NCBI RefSeq assembly: GCF_902859825.1
Contig: NZ_CADIKB010000009.1
Coordinates: 62,001 to 126,000 of the forward strand
Source of the DNA: Paraburkholderia phenoliruptrix
GTDB taxonomy: Bacteria; Pseudomonadota; Gammaproteobacteria; Burkholderiales; Burkholderiaceae
Direction: 5' to 3'
Length of the DNA: 64,000 nucleotides
This document shows, piece after piece, positions 29,109 through 38,252 of the stretch. Under the pieces are notes generated by a model that worked only from the letters and a program-made list of their open reading frames with translations, searched no databases and was not told the DNA's origin. Position 1 is the first letter of the stretch. Each line of letters begins with the position of its first letter. The translations under genes and the position numbers were made by a program.

Positions 29109-30545
29109 TCAATACGGCTCGCCGACCCGTACGATCTTCAGCGTATTCGTGCCGCCGGCCTGCCCCATCGGCTCGCCGACGGTCAGCACGACCATATCGC
29201 CGCGCGATGCATAACCCTTGCTGACCACTGTCTCCAACGCCTGTTGCAACGCCGTGTCGCGGTCGGTGTTGGTGTCCAGATGCAGCGAGGTCACGTTGCG
29301 GTACAGCGCCATGGCCCGCTCGCTGCCGACGCGCGGCGTGAGCGCGAAAATCGGCACGTGCGTCCAGTGACGCGACATCCACAGCGCGGTCGAGCCAGAT
29401 TCCGTCAACGCCACGATCGCCTTCGCGCCCAGGTGATAGGCGGTGAACAGCGCGCCCATCGCGATGGACTGGTCGATGCGCGTAAACGTGCGGTCGAGGA
29501 AATCCTTGTCCAGCTCCGACTGCTCCGACTTCTCGGCTTCCACGCAGATCGCGGCCATCGTCTCGATGGTCTGCACCGGGTACTTGCCCGCCGCCGATTC
29601 AGCGGACAGCATGACCGCGACCGTGCCGTCGAGCACCGCGTTGGCGACGTCCGACACTTCGGCGCGCGTCGGCACCGGCGCGTAGATCATCGACTCCATC
29701 ATCTGGGTCGCGGTGATCACGAACTTGTTCGACTCGCGCGCCATACGAATCATGCGCTTTTGCAGCGCCGGGACTGCGGCATTGCCCACTTCCACGGCAA
29801 GATCGCCGCGCGCGACCATGATGCCGTCCGACGCGTCCAGAATGCCTTGCAGCGCCGGAATGGCTTCCGCGCGCTCGATCTTGGCGATCATCTTCGGCTT
29901 GATGCCGTACGGCGCGCCGGCGATGTTCGCCAGCTGGCGCGCCATTTCCATGTCGGTCGCGTTCTTCGGGAACGATACCGCGACGAAATCCACACCGAGC
30001 GCCATCGCCGTGCGGATGTCTTCCATGTCCTTCGCGGTCAGCGCAGGCGCAGACAGGCCGCCGCCCTGGCGGTTGATACCCTTGTTGTTCGACAGGTCGC
30101 CGCCGATCTTCACGATCGTATGGATTTCGTTGCCGATCACGCGCTGCACATTCAGCACGATGAGGCCGTCGTTGAGCAGCAGCACGTCGCCCGGCTTCAG
30201 GTCGCGCGGCAGGTCCTTGTAGTCGAGGCCGGCGCGCTCCTGGTTGCCGAGCTCGCAGTCGGCGTCGAGGATGAACGGCTCACCCGAGGTGAGCGTGACC
30301 TTGCCGTTTTCGAATTTGCCGACCCGGATCTTCGGGCCCTGCAGGTCCGCCATGATGGCGACCTCGCGGCCCGCCTGGCGCGCCGCCTCGCGCACGAATT
30401 CGGCGCGCTGGCGGTGGTCGTCCGCCGTGCCGTGGGAGAAATTGAGCCGCACCACGTCGGCGCCTGCCTGAATCATTTGGAGCAGGATTTCCGGCGTGCT
30501 GGAAGCCGGTCCGATGGTGGCGACAATCTTGGTGGCGCGATGCAT
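29109..30545 (-). CDS. pyk: Pyruvate kinase
   Basis: Converts phosphoenolpyruvate and ADP to pyruvate and ATP. It has 478 residues, standard length for bacterial enzymes. The N-terminus MHRATKIVATIGPAS and the active-site block MIAKIERAEAI (catalytic Lys) with GIMVARGDLAVEV are diagnostic; PTRAEVSDVANAVLDG follows. The ATG at 30543-30545 has a strong GAGGAGA box. The reading frame stays open upstream for 169 more codons to just after the pgk stop (see 30546-31052), so a longer form cannot be excluded, but this start matches the family. Confidence 0.96.
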   Translation of the reverse strand: MHRATKIVATIGPASSTPEILLQMIQAGADVVRLNFSHGTADDHRQRAEFVREAARQAGREVAIMADLQGPKIRVGKFENGKVTLTSGEPFILDADCELGNQERAGLDYKDLPRDLKPGDVLLLNDGLIVLNVQRVIGNEIHTIVKIGGDLSNNKGINRQGGGLSAPALTAKDMEDIRTAMALGVDFVAVSFPKNATDMEMARQLANIAGAPYGIKPKMIAKIERAEAIPALQGILDASDGIMVARGDLAVEVGNAAVPALQKRMIRMARESNKFVITATQMMESMIYAPVPTRAEVSDVANAVLDGTVAVMLSAESAAGKYPVQTIETMAAICVEAEKSEQSELDKDFLDRTFTRIDQSIAMGALFTAYHLGAKAIVALTESGSTALWMSRHWTHVPIFALTPRVGSERAMALYRNVTSLHLDTNTDRDTALQQALETVVSKGYASRGDMVVLTVGEPMGQAGGTNTLKIVRVGEPY

Positions 30546-31052
30546 GAGTCTCCTCGTCTGGATGGGATCGCTGGGAAAAGCGCTGCGAGTCGGATGCGGA
30601 GGCTGCGCACCGAAAGAAGGTGCCTGGGGCTGCGCGCCGGTTGAAACCAGCGTCGCTTTATGGGGTGATGCGGTGTTCGACACCGGCGCGCGGAGCGCGG
30701 GCGGGGGTGCGGACACGACTTCGGCGTCCGGGAGTTCCGTGCCCGGCGCGGCGGATTCGTCAGCTGCAAGGCTGGACAATTTCGCTGCGCTGGTCGCGGT
30801 GGTCGACTCCACGGGCGCTTCAGTCGGCCCGGATTCTTCTGACTGGCTGGCCGCCGGCCGGGCTTCGCCGGCAGCGGCAAGCGTGGTGGCCAGCGCGGCG
30901 GCAACCGTGCTGGCCAGTTCGGACTCTCGTGCCGCCGTCGCGGCGTCGGAGCGCGCGCTGCGCTCCCCTGCCGTGGCTGCCGCGGTGTCACGCGGCTTGC
31001 CGCGCTGAGCGTTCGCTTTTGCAGACTTCGCCGATGGGGAGCGCGCCGCCAC
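30546..31052 (-). other. Open Ala/Ser/Thr/Pro-rich frame between pgk and pyk, in frame with pyk
   Basis: This 507-bp spacer has no stop codon in the pyk frame. A GTG at 31050-31052 comes one base after the pgk stop codon, so a 169-residue segment could be translated and fused to pyruvate kinase. The predicted composition is Ala/Ser/Thr/Glu/Pro-rich and repetitive in character, with basic residues at the start. Third codon positions look mostly G or C by eye, as in real genes here. There is no recognisable domain, and pyk has its own good ribosome site, so it may simply be an untranslated spacer with bias. Confidence 0.35.
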
Positions 31053-31053
31053 G

Positions 31054-32247
31054 TTAAGCCCGCGATTCCAGAACTTCGACGGCCGGCAGCTTCTTGCCCT
31101 CGAGGAACTCGAGGAAGGCGCCGCCGCCCGTCGAGATATAGCTGACCTTGTCGTGGATGCCGTACTTGGCAATCGCCGCGAGGGTGTCGCCGCCGCCTGC
31201 AATCGAAAACGCCGACGACCTCGCAATCGCGTCGGCCAGCGTCTTCGTGCCGTTGCCGAACTGGTCGAATTCGAACACGCCGACCGGGCCGTTCCACACG
31301 ATAGTGCCGGCTTTTTCCAACTGCGCGGCGAGCGTCTTCGCGGTTTCCGGCCCGATGTCGAGAATCATGTCGTCGTCCTCCACATCGGCGACGGCCTTGA
31401 TTTCGGCCTTGGCGGTCGGCGAAAACTCCTTGGCCGTGACCACGTCCGTCGGGATCGGCACGGAGGCGCCGCGCGCCTTCGCTGCGTCGATAATGGCTTT
31501 CGCCTCGCTCACGAGGTCGGCTTCGGCGAGCGACCTGCCGATCTTCAGACCCGCGGCCAGCATGAACGTATTGGCAATGCCGCCGCCGACGATCAGCTGA
31601 TCCACCTTCTCGGCGAGCGACTTCAGAATAGTCAGCTTGGTCGACACCTTCGAACCGGCGACGATCGCCACGAGCGGGCGCTTCGGCGCGCCGAGCGCCT
31701 TGCCGAGCGCTTCGAGCTCGGCGGCGAGCAGCGGGCCCGCGCATGCCACAGGCGCATATTTCGCGATGCCGTGCGTGGTCGCTTCAGCGCGATGCGCGGT
31801 GCCGAATGCGTCGTTCACATAGATGTCGCAGAGCTTGGCCATTTTCTGCGCGAGCTTGTCGGAATCCTTCTTTTCGCCCTTGTTCACGCGACAGTTTTCC
31901 AGCAGCACGACCTGGCCCGGTGCGACGTTCACGCCGTTTTCCACCCAGTTCGCGACGAGCGGCACGTCGCGGCCGAGCAGTTCGGCGAACCGCTTCGCGA
32001 CCGGCGCGAGCGAGTCTTCCGGCTTGAAATCGCCTTCGGTCGGGCGGCCCAGGTGCGAGGTGACCATCACGGCGGCGCCTGCGTCGAGCGCGGCCTTCAC
32101 GGCCGGCACGGAGGCGCGGATGCGGGTGTCTTCGGTGATGTTGCCTTGATCGTCCTGCGGCACATTCAGGTCGGCGCGGATGAACACCCGTTTGCCGGAC
32201 AGCTTGCCTTCGGCGATCAGATCGGAGAGACGCAATACCTTGTTCAT
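31054..32247 (-). CDS. pgk: Phosphoglycerate kinase
   Basis: The glycolytic ATP-forming step from 1,3-bisphosphoglycerate. It has 397 residues, normal length. The substrate-binding N-terminal motif [12 protein letters not shown] near residue 20 and [10 protein letters not shown] near 60 are conserved, as are the hinge/ATP-site blocks [12 protein letters not shown] and the C-terminal [13 protein letters not shown]. The ATG at 32245-32247 begins [10 protein letters not shown]. It is the first gene of the leftward pgk-pyk-fba-purCEK-sua5 series. Confidence 0.97.
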   Translation of the reverse strand: MNKVLRLSDLIAEGKLSGKRVFIRADLNVPQDDQGNITEDTRIRASVPAVKAALDAGAAVMVTSHLGRPTEGDFKPEDSLAPVAKRFAELLGRDVPLVANWVENGVNVAPGQVVLLENCRVNKGEKKDSDKLAQKMAKLCDIYVNDAFGTAHRAEATTHGIAKYAPVACAGPLLAAELEALGKALGAPKRPLVAIVAGSKVSTKLTILKSLAEKVDQLIVGGGIANTFMLAAGLKIGRSLAEADLVSEAKAIIDAAKARGASVPIPTDVVTAKEFSPTAKAEIKAVADVEDDDMILDIGPETAKTLAAQLEKAGTIVWNGPVGVFEFDQFGNGTKTLADAIARSSAFSIAGGGDTLAAIAKYGIHDKVSYISTGGGAFLEFLEGKKLPAVEVLESRA

Positions 32248-32512
32248 GGGCGTTTGTGTGCGAGTTGATAGGAAGGCGGTGGCGGACGGCGCACACGGCT
32301 TTGCGCCCAGCGAACCCAAGCGCGTCGGCACGGCGGCTCCACGATGCGGGAGCGCGGCGACAAGCCCGCGGCGCAGGCGCCAGGCATCGGCGCGGTCATC
32401 CCGGAAAGCGGCATTTTAACTGATCCCCACTGCCTTCTGACCCGCGCGGGCGGAATCTCGCGTATTCGAGTACCGGCCGCCATGACGCAATGCAGCACGC
32501 CCAGCCCGCGAA

Positions 32513-32836
32513 TTACATGACGAGGCGCAAGAACGTGAACACGACCATTCCGACGATGATGGTGCCGAGCATGGTGCGGCGCCACAAAAACCACCCGAGG
32601 CCGGCGAGCGCGGCATAGAACTCGTGGTTGGACGGCGCGAACGACAGGCCCTCGGGCGTGCCGAGCACGTCCGGCAACACCACGGCGGCCAGCGCCGCGG
32701 CCGGGGCGTAACGCAGCATGCGCTGCACGCGAGCCGGCAAAACCGTGCGCTCGCCGCCGATCAGAAACATCGCGCGGGTCACGGCAGTGACCAAGGTCAT
32801 GCCGAGAATGGTGAGCCAGACTTCCACGGATGTCAT
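32513..32836 (-). CDS. azlD: AzlD-family branched-chain amino acid exporter small subunit
   Basis: A 107-residue membrane protein with three to four hydrophobic helices, matching the AzlD family. RAMFLIGGERTVLPARVQRMLRYAPAA (split by a helix boundary) contains the conserved arginine-rich turn and the RYAPAAAL motif. Together with AzlC it forms a BrnFE-like exporter of branched-chain amino acids. Its ATG overlaps the azlC stop codon by the four bases ATGA (32833-32836), showing translational coupling. The ilvE gene nearby, on the other strand, fits the theme. Confidence 0.9.
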   Translation of the reverse strand: MTSVEVWLTILGMTLVTAVTRAMFLIGGERTVLPARVQRMLRYAPAAALAAVVLPDVLGTPEGLSFAPSNHEFYAALAGLGWFLWRRTMLGTIIVGMVVFTFLRLVM

Positions 32837-33579
32837 TGCGAATCTCCCGCGCTGTTGCGGATGCGGCGCAAATCGGCGCGCTCGGCCATCAGATCGGCCG
32901 CGCTGCCGGCGATGATCGCGGCGATCACCGCGAGCGGCAGCCCGAGCCGGTACGGCAGGTCGAACGCGAGCAGCGCGACGATGCCCGCGATGCACACCGC
33001 CACCAGCGTGGAGCGCGTCGCGATCGCCGTGACCATGATAGGCAGCAGCGCCAGCGTGCCGGCGAGCGCGAGCCCCCAGTTATCCGGAATCAGGCTCGCG
33101 AGCAGGATGCCCGCAATCGACGCCACCTGCCACGACAGCCAGCTTGCCACCGCCATGCCCCAGAAATACGCCTCCTTGCCCGGCACATAGCCGTTCGCGA
33201 AGTTCTTCTTCAGGAACAGCAGGTAGATCACGTCGCCGTTGAAATAGCCGAGCAGCACGCGCCGCCACATCGACAGATAGGAAAAATGAGGCGCGAGGCC
33301 GACGCTGAAGATCACGAAACGCGTATTGACCATGGCGGCCGTCAGCAGCACCGTCCAGATGGGCAGCTTGGCGGCGAGAAGCGGCAGCACCGCCAGTTGC
33401 GACGAACCGGCGTAGCACAGGAGCGACATGGCGAGCGCCTGCGGCAGCGTGAGCACCGACTTGCTCATCGCGATGCCGGTGACGAGGCCCCACGAGCAGA
33501 TCGCCATGAGCGTGGGCGAATAGTCGCGCGCGCCCTCACGGAAGGCGCGGCGATCGATATCGGACAGACGAGCGAGCAT
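32833..33579 (-). CDS. azlC: AzlC-family branched-chain amino acid exporter large subunit
   Basis: A 248-residue inner-membrane protein, the BrnF/AzlC partner of the overlapping azlD gene. The N-terminal FREGARDYSPTLMAICSWG and SLLCYAGSSQLA are the conserved AzlC blocks, with six to seven hydrophobic segments in total. The start at ATG 33577-33579 (MLARLSDIDRR) is chosen; an extra 23 codons upstream are Arg-rich and unlike the family. It is expected to export valine, leucine or isoleucine. It is divergent from ilvE. Confidence 0.9.
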   Translation of the reverse strand: MLARLSDIDRRAFREGARDYSPTLMAICSWGLVTGIAMSKSVLTLPQALAMSLLCYAGSSQLAVLPLLAAKLPIWTVLLTAAMVNTRFVIFSVGLAPHFSYLSMWRRVLLGYFNGDVIYLLFLKKNFANGYVPGKEAYFWGMAVASWLSWQVASIAGILLASLIPDNWGLALAGTLALLPIMVTAIATRSTLVAVCIAGIVALLAFDLPYRLGLPLAVIAAIIAGSAADLMAERADLRRIRNSAGDSQ

Positions 33580-33870
33580 GAGGCGAAAAGCGCGGGCGCG
33601 GACGGCCGCGATGACGGAAATTGGGGGAAATCGGCGCCGGCGCGTCAAGGAGCCGCTGGCGCAGCCGGATGCGAATTATGCGTGTGCCGAATTATAGCGC
33701 CCGGCATGCGTCCAAATGCCCGTTTGATGTGCAAAAGACGCTAAAATAACGCTCTTCGCTGCACCCCATCGGAAATTTCGGGCGCGTCCCGGCTTTCCGG
33801 GCCGTCGGGCGCCCCGCGCGCGCCGCCGGGCTTGGGGGCTCACACCAACACGCACCTGCTGGAGAACCGT

Positions 33871-34794
33871 ATGTCAATGGCCGACCGCGACGGCAAGATC
33901 TGGATGGATGGCAAGCTGATCGACTGGCGCGATGCCAAGATCCACGTGCTGACCCACACGCTGCACTACGGCATGGGTGTTTTCGAAGGCGTGCGCGCCT
34001 ACAAGACGGCCGACGGCGGCACCGCGATTTTCCGTTTGCAGGAACACACCAAGCGTCTACTGAACTCGGCCAAGATTTTCCAGATGGACGTGCCGTTCGA
34101 CCACGAAACGCTCGCCGCCGCGCAGCGCGAAGTGGTCCGCGAAAACAAGCTCGAATCGTGCTATCTGCGGCCCATCATCTGGGTGGGTTCCGAAAAGCTC
34201 GGCGTGTCGGCCAAGGGCAACACCATCCACGTGGCCATCGCGGCGTGGCCGTGGGGCGCTTACCTCGGCGAAGACGGCATCGCCCGGGGCATCCGCGTGA
34301 AAACGTCGTCGTTCACGCGGCATCACGTGAACGTGTCCATGGTCCGCGCGAAGGCGTCCGGCTGGTATGTGAACTCGATTCTCGCCAACCAGGAAGCCGT
34401 CGCGGACGGCTACGACGAAGCGCTGCTGCTCGACGTGGACGGCTACGTGTCGGAAGGCTCGGGCGAGAACTTCTTCCTCGTGAACAACGGCAAGCTGTAC
34501 ACGCCCGACCTGTCGTCCTGCCTCGACGGCATCACGCGCGACACGGTCATCACGCTCGCACGCGACATGGGCATCCCGGTGATCGAAAAGCGCATTACCC
34601 GCGACGAGGTCTACACCGGCGACGAGGCGTTCTTCACCGGCACCGCCGCCGAAGTCACGCCGATCCGCGAGCTGGACAACCGCACGATCGGCTCGGGCGC
34701 CCGCGGCCCGATCACGGAGAAGCTGCAATCGGCGTTCTTCGACATCGTGAACGGCAAGAGCGAAAAATACGCGCACTGGCTGACCAAGATCTAA
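33871..34794 (+). CDS. ilvE: Branched-chain amino acid aminotransferase
   Basis: A PLP enzyme catalysing the last step of valine, leucine and isoleucine synthesis (and the first of their breakdown). It has 307 residues, class IV aminotransferase. THTLHYGMGVFEGVRAY is near residue 30, the PLP lysine is K161 in MVRAKASGWYVNS, and the signature YVSEGSGENFFLV follows. The ATG at 33871 is preceded by GGAGA with 7-bp spacing; the second in-frame ATG is two codons later. The next gene, a zinc-ribbon protein, lies 98 bp downstream. Confidence 0.96.
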   Translation: MSMADRDGKIWMDGKLIDWRDAKIHVLTHTLHYGMGVFEGVRAYKTADGGTAIFRLQEHTKRLLNSAKIFQMDVPFDHETLAAAQREVVRENKLESCYLRPIIWVGSEKLGVSAKGNTIHVAIAAWPWGAYLGEDGIARGIRVKTSSFTRHHVNVSMVRAKASGWYVNSILANQEAVADGYDEALLLDVDGYVSEGSGENFFLVNNGKLYTPDLSSCLDGITRDTVITLARDMGIPVIEKRITRDEVYTGDEAFFTGTAAEVTPIRELDNRTIGSGARGPITEKLQSAFFDIVNGKSEKYAHWLTKI

Positions 34795-34892
34795 CGCGCA
34801 TCGCGCCGCACGCCGGGCTGCCGGGGCTCCCAGGGCAGCGGGCCTGCCCGCGGCGCGCACCGCACGCACCCTGCATACAACGAGAAAGTCTT

Positions 34893-35087
34893 ATGAGCGA
34901 TATCAAGGAAATGCCGCTGGTCGAACTCACGGCAAAGGACCTCCCGGCGTACTGCCCGAACCCGGCCATGCCGCGTTGGAGCACGCATCCGCGCGTCTTT
35001 ATCGACGTTTCGCACGGCGAAGCGCGCTGCCCGTACTGCAGCACGCGTTACAAGCTGCGCGACGGCGAAGTGATCAAGGGTCACTAA
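34893..35087 (+). CDS. Small zinc-finger (zf-CHCC) protein
   Basis: A 64-residue protein with likely zinc ligands C21, H41, C46 and C49 (HGEARCPYCSTRYKL) and an additional H32. This pattern matches the zf-CHCC family, related to the NDUFS6/YcfA-like zinc ribbon of complex I assembly and found as stand-alone proteins in proteobacteria. The role in bacteria is not established. The ATG at 34893 follows a weak GAGAAAG site. It is commonly found next to ilvE in this group and is probably co-transcribed with it. Confidence 0.82.
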   Translation: MSDIKEMPLVELTAKDLPAYCPNPAMPRWSTHPRVFIDVSHGEARCPYCSTRYKLRDGEVIKGH

Positions 35088-35423
35088 GCCCCAGGCGCTC
35101 AACGTGCACGCTGCTCGCTCGCGTGCGGCATCCGCTGTCTGACTGGTTGTTGTCCCCTCTGTTTGCGTGCTTTCGCCAGTCGTTGTGCTGGCGGATCGCG
35201 CGGAGCTGTCGGTTGCATGAGCCGGCTTCGCTAGCCGGCTGCGTATCGAGGGGTTCCCACAAGTCAGGCAGGCGGCAGCACGGCGATGTTGCGTCGCGAG
35301 CGCGGCGCCTCGGCTGCATGGGCATTGCGCCTCCCGGCCGGCGCCGTTTTCCCCTTTACTTTGACCCTTCCGAAGTGCCCCGCCTCGCGCGGCGCTTCGT
35401 TTCGACACCGGACACTCATTCTG
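35088..35423. other. 336-bp intergenic region between the zinc-finger gene and waaF
   Basis: No convincing gene. One hairpin, AGCCGGC (35220-35226) with GCCGGCT (35234-35240) and a 7-base loop, has no T-run. The frame of waaF is open upstream to 35286, but that segment does not look like the family. No clear promoter was identified. Confidence 0.5.
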
Positions 35424-36449
35424 ATGCGTCGCGCGTTGGTTATCGCACCGAACTGGATCGGTGACGCATTGATGGCGCAGCCGCTCTTTGCGCGCCTCGT
35501 GAAACTGCATCCGCGCATCGCGATCGACGCGGTCGCGCCCAGCTGGGTCGCGCCCGTGCTCGAACGCATGCCGGAAATCCGCGACGTCTACGCCACCGAC
35601 CTCGCGCACGGCAAGCTGCAGATGCTGCGCCGCTGGCAGCTCGCGAGCGACTTGCGCGACGTCGGCTACGACGCGGCCTACGTCCTGCCGAACTCGCTGA
35701 AATCGGCGCTGATTCCGTGGATGGCCGGCATCCGGCTGCGTGTCGGCTATACCGGCGAAAGCCGCTATGGCTTCCTGAACGTGCGCCACGCTAATCCGCG
35801 CAAAGACGAGCGCCCGCCGATGGTCGGCCATTACGCCGCCCTCGCCTACGCACCGGGCGCCAAGCTTCCCGACGACCTGCCGATGCCGCGGCTCGACACG
35901 GACCTGAACGAAGCGTCGCGCGTATCGGTGCGCTTCAATCTCGACACGCGCGTGCCCTTGCTCGTGTTCTGCCCCGGAGCCGAATACGGTCCGGCCAAGC
36001 GCTGGCCGCCCGAGCACTTCGCGGCGCTCGCGCAAATGGTCGGCCAGTCGTTTCCGTACACGCAGATCGTCGCGCTGGGTTCGCCTAAAGACGCGCCGCT
36101 CGCCCAGGCCATTGCCGAGAAAGCGCCGAACGTACGCAATCTGTGCGGCCAGACGGCCCTCGGCGAAGCGTGCGCGCTGATCTCGCGAGCCAATGCGGTG
36201 GTCACGAACGATTCGGGGCTGATGCACGTCGCCGCGGCGCTGCGCCGGCCGCTCGTGGCCGTCTACGGTTCCACGGATCCGCGCCACACGCCGCCCCTGT
36301 CGGAGCTTGCGAAGGTACAATGGCTTCATCTCGAATGCAGCCCCTGTTTTCAGCGCGAGTGTCCGCTCGGTCATCTGAACTGCCTGAAGCAGTTGAGCGC
36401 CGAGCAGGTTTTCGGCGATTTGCGCGGCATGTTGCTCGCGCAACGCTGA
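35424..36449 (+). CDS. waaF: ADP-heptose:LPS heptosyltransferase II
   Basis: A GT9-family enzyme that adds the second L-glycero-D-manno-heptose to the LPS inner core at the cytoplasmic face of the inner membrane. It has 341 residues. The N-terminal APNWIGDALMAQPLF, the middle FCPGAEYGPAKRWPPEHFA and the donor-site TNDSGLMHVAAAL match WaaF closely, and ECSPCFQRECPLGHLNCL near the end carries the WaaF cysteine cluster. The ATG at 35424 begins MRRALVIAPNW. Confidence 0.95.
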   Translation: MRRALVIAPNWIGDALMAQPLFARLVKLHPRIAIDAVAPSWVAPVLERMPEIRDVYATDLAHGKLQMLRRWQLASDLRDVGYDAAYVLPNSLKSALIPWMAGIRLRVGYTGESRYGFLNVRHANPRKDERPPMVGHYAALAYAPGAKLPDDLPMPRLDTDLNEASRVSVRFNLDTRVPLLVFCPGAEYGPAKRWPPEHFAALAQMVGQSFPYTQIVALGSPKDAPLAQAIAEKAPNVRNLCGQTALGEACALISRANAVVTNDSGLMHVAAALRRPLVAVYGSTDPRHTPPLSELAKVQWLHLECSPCFQRECPLGHLNCLKQLSAEQVFGDLRGMLLAQR

Positions 36450-36617
36450 GCCGGCTGACACTTGCACGCAACACCGCACGCCCCTGAGCGCGTCGCGTCA
36501 TGTTCGCGCCTTGCGGCGCGGGCATTCTGGCGCTCGGGTGCGATTGTCCGGTGCCCCGGACTGCCCCGCTCACCGCTGACCCGCAACCGCGCGCCGCGCA
36601 CAAGAGACTGACGAGCC

Positions 36618-37064
36618 ATGCCACGTTTTGCCCACATCTTCGAAGCCGCCGCCGATACCCTCAATGCCTATTACCAGGCCGTCGCCGAGGTCAATATCGA
36701 CAGCCTGATGGGCTTGTGGATCGATGAAGAGTTCGTGAGCTGCATTTGCGCCGACGGGTCGCATCTGCACGGCCTCGACAGCATTCGGGCGGGCTTGCAG
36801 ATCCAGTTCGAGGCAGCGCCGGTCTCGATCGAACCACTCGACATTCGCGTCTACGACAGCCTCGGCACCGTCGTCTACGCGATTGCGGAAGCGCATCGCC
36901 CCGTCGATCCGAAAGCCACGCCCGCCATGGTTTTCACCACGTATGTGATGGTCCACGAACGCGGCGAATGGCGCATCGCGCACATTCACGCGAGCCCGAT
37001 GCCGAACGAAGCGGCCAGCCAGTTCGCCACCAAGATGCGGCACGGCCAAGGGCCGCTCCACTAA
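36618..37064 (+). CDS. NTF2-like/SnoaL-type domain protein
   Basis: A 148-residue protein of the NTF2-like (SnoaL/YybH) cone-fold type: a helical N-terminus (AADTLNAYYQAVAEVNIDSLMGLW), an aromatic/acidic pocket and a final strand WRIAHIHASPMP typical of the group. These folds bind small molecules or act as simple isomerases or hydrolases. No partner indicates the substrate. The gene lies 63 bp upstream of an alpha/beta hydrolase gene on the same strand. Confidence 0.8.
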   Translation: MPRFAHIFEAAADTLNAYYQAVAEVNIDSLMGLWIDEEFVSCICADGSHLHGLDSIRAGLQIQFEAAPVSIEPLDIRVYDSLGTVVYAIAEAHRPVDPKATPAMVFTTYVMVHERGEWRIAHIHASPMPNEAASQFATKMRHGQGPLH

Positions 37065-37127
37065 CGCGCGCGAGGCGCCGCGGCGCTTCGCCCCGGCCTT
37101 CGCACCAAATTTGGCTTCTCTACCGGC

Positions 37128-38252
37128 ATGAGCACGCCCCGCAGCAAGTCGTCTTTGCCGACGACACCCCAGCATGCCGCCAGCTCCCGTGCAGTTGGCG
37201 CGGATGCCGCTGTGGAAGCCACCCTCGAGGCCGCCAAAGAGCTGCTCTACCGGGCGCCGCTGTGGCTGCCCAACAAGCATGTGCAGACCATCGTGCCGTC
37301 GCTGTTCGCGCGTCGTCCTGCGGTCTCGTTTCGCCGCGAGCGCTGGGACACGCCTGACGGCGATTTCATCGACGTCGACTGGGTCCGGCACGACGACTTG
37401 CCGGCCTCTGTCATAACAAGCGACGCCGCACGTCAGACTCCTGCCGCCGACGCGCCGTTGCTCGTGCTCTTTCACGGCCTGGAAGGCAGCTCCGCTTCGC
37501 ACTATGCCTCCACGCTGATGGCCGGTGCACGCGAATACGGCTGGCACGGCGTCGTGCCGCACTTTCGCAGTTGCAGCGGCGCGCTCAACCGCTTGCCGCG
37601 CTTCTACCATCTGGCCGACAGCAACGAAGTCGACTGGATTCTGCGACGCCTGCGCGCCGCGCATCGCGGGCCGCTCGTCGCGGCGGGCGTGTCGCTCGGC
37701 GGTAATGTGCTATTGCGCTGGCTCGGCGAGCGGCGCGACGAGGCGGCGTCGGTGGTCGCTGCCGCGGCCGCGATTTCCACGCCCATCGACGTGCACGCGG
37801 GCGGCCGGGCGTTGTCGCAAGGCTTCGGCATGATCTATACGCGCAGCTTCCTCAAGACGCTCAAGCAGAAGGCCGACCAGAAACTCGTGCAGTTTCCCGG
37901 CCTGTTCGACCGCGAGGCCATGCTGGCAAGCCGTACGATGTACGAGTTCGACAATGTCGTGACGGCGCCGCTGCACGGCTTTCGCGATACCGACGAGTAC
38001 TGGAGCGTCGCCACCACACGGCCCTTGCTGCCGCATATTCAGGTGCCCACGCTCGTGCTGAATGCGCGCAACGATCCGTTTCTGCCGGCCGAGGCGCTGC
38101 CGTCGCGGCATGAGGTGTCGGCGGCGGTCGAACTCGATCAACCGAGGCACGGCGGCCACGCCGGCTTCATGACCGGACCGTTTCCAGGCCGCATCGACTG
38201 GCTGTCGCGGCGCGTGTTCGGCTACCTGGAGCAGCACGTCGATCATGGATGA
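37128..38252 (+). CDS. Alpha/beta-fold hydrolase of the YheT/EMB8 family
   Basis: A 374-residue hydrolase. The YheT-type N-terminal motif LYRAPLWLPNKHVQTIVPSL is conserved. The nucleophile is S189 in AAGVSLGGNVLLRWLG, the acid lies in VLNARNDPFLP, and the histidine is in the terminal HGGHAGF. Substrates of the family are esters and in general are poorly defined. Its last eight bases overlap the start of the following gene (38245), so the two are translationally coupled. Confidence 0.9.
   Translation: MSTPRSKSSLPTTPQHAASSRAVGADAAVEATLEAAKELLYRAPLWLPNKHVQTIVPSLFARRPAVSFRRERWDTPDGDFIDVDWVRHDDLPASVITSDAARQTPAADAPLLVLFHGLEGSSASHYASTLMAGAREYGWHGVVPHFRSCSGALNRLPRFYHLADSNEVDWILRRLRAAHRGPLVAAGVSLGGNVLLRWLGERRDEAASVVAAAAAISTPIDVHAGGRALSQGFGMIYTRSFLKTLKQKADQKLVQFPGLFDREAMLASRTMYEFDNVVTAPLHGFRDTDEYWSVATTRPLLPHIQVPTLVLNARNDPFLPAEALPSRHEVSAAVELDQPRHGGHAGFMTGPFPGRIDWLSRRVFGYLEQHVDHG

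Noticed and set aside
30496..31008. Plus-strand 170-codon frame between pgk and pyk
   Set aside because: Overlaps the pyk start and its ribosome site; the minus-strand frame in this spacer has a more coding-like composition, and neither shows a domain.
35286..35423. N-terminal extension of waaF
   Set aside because: In frame but without family similarity; WaaF proteins begin at the MRRALVIAPNW position.
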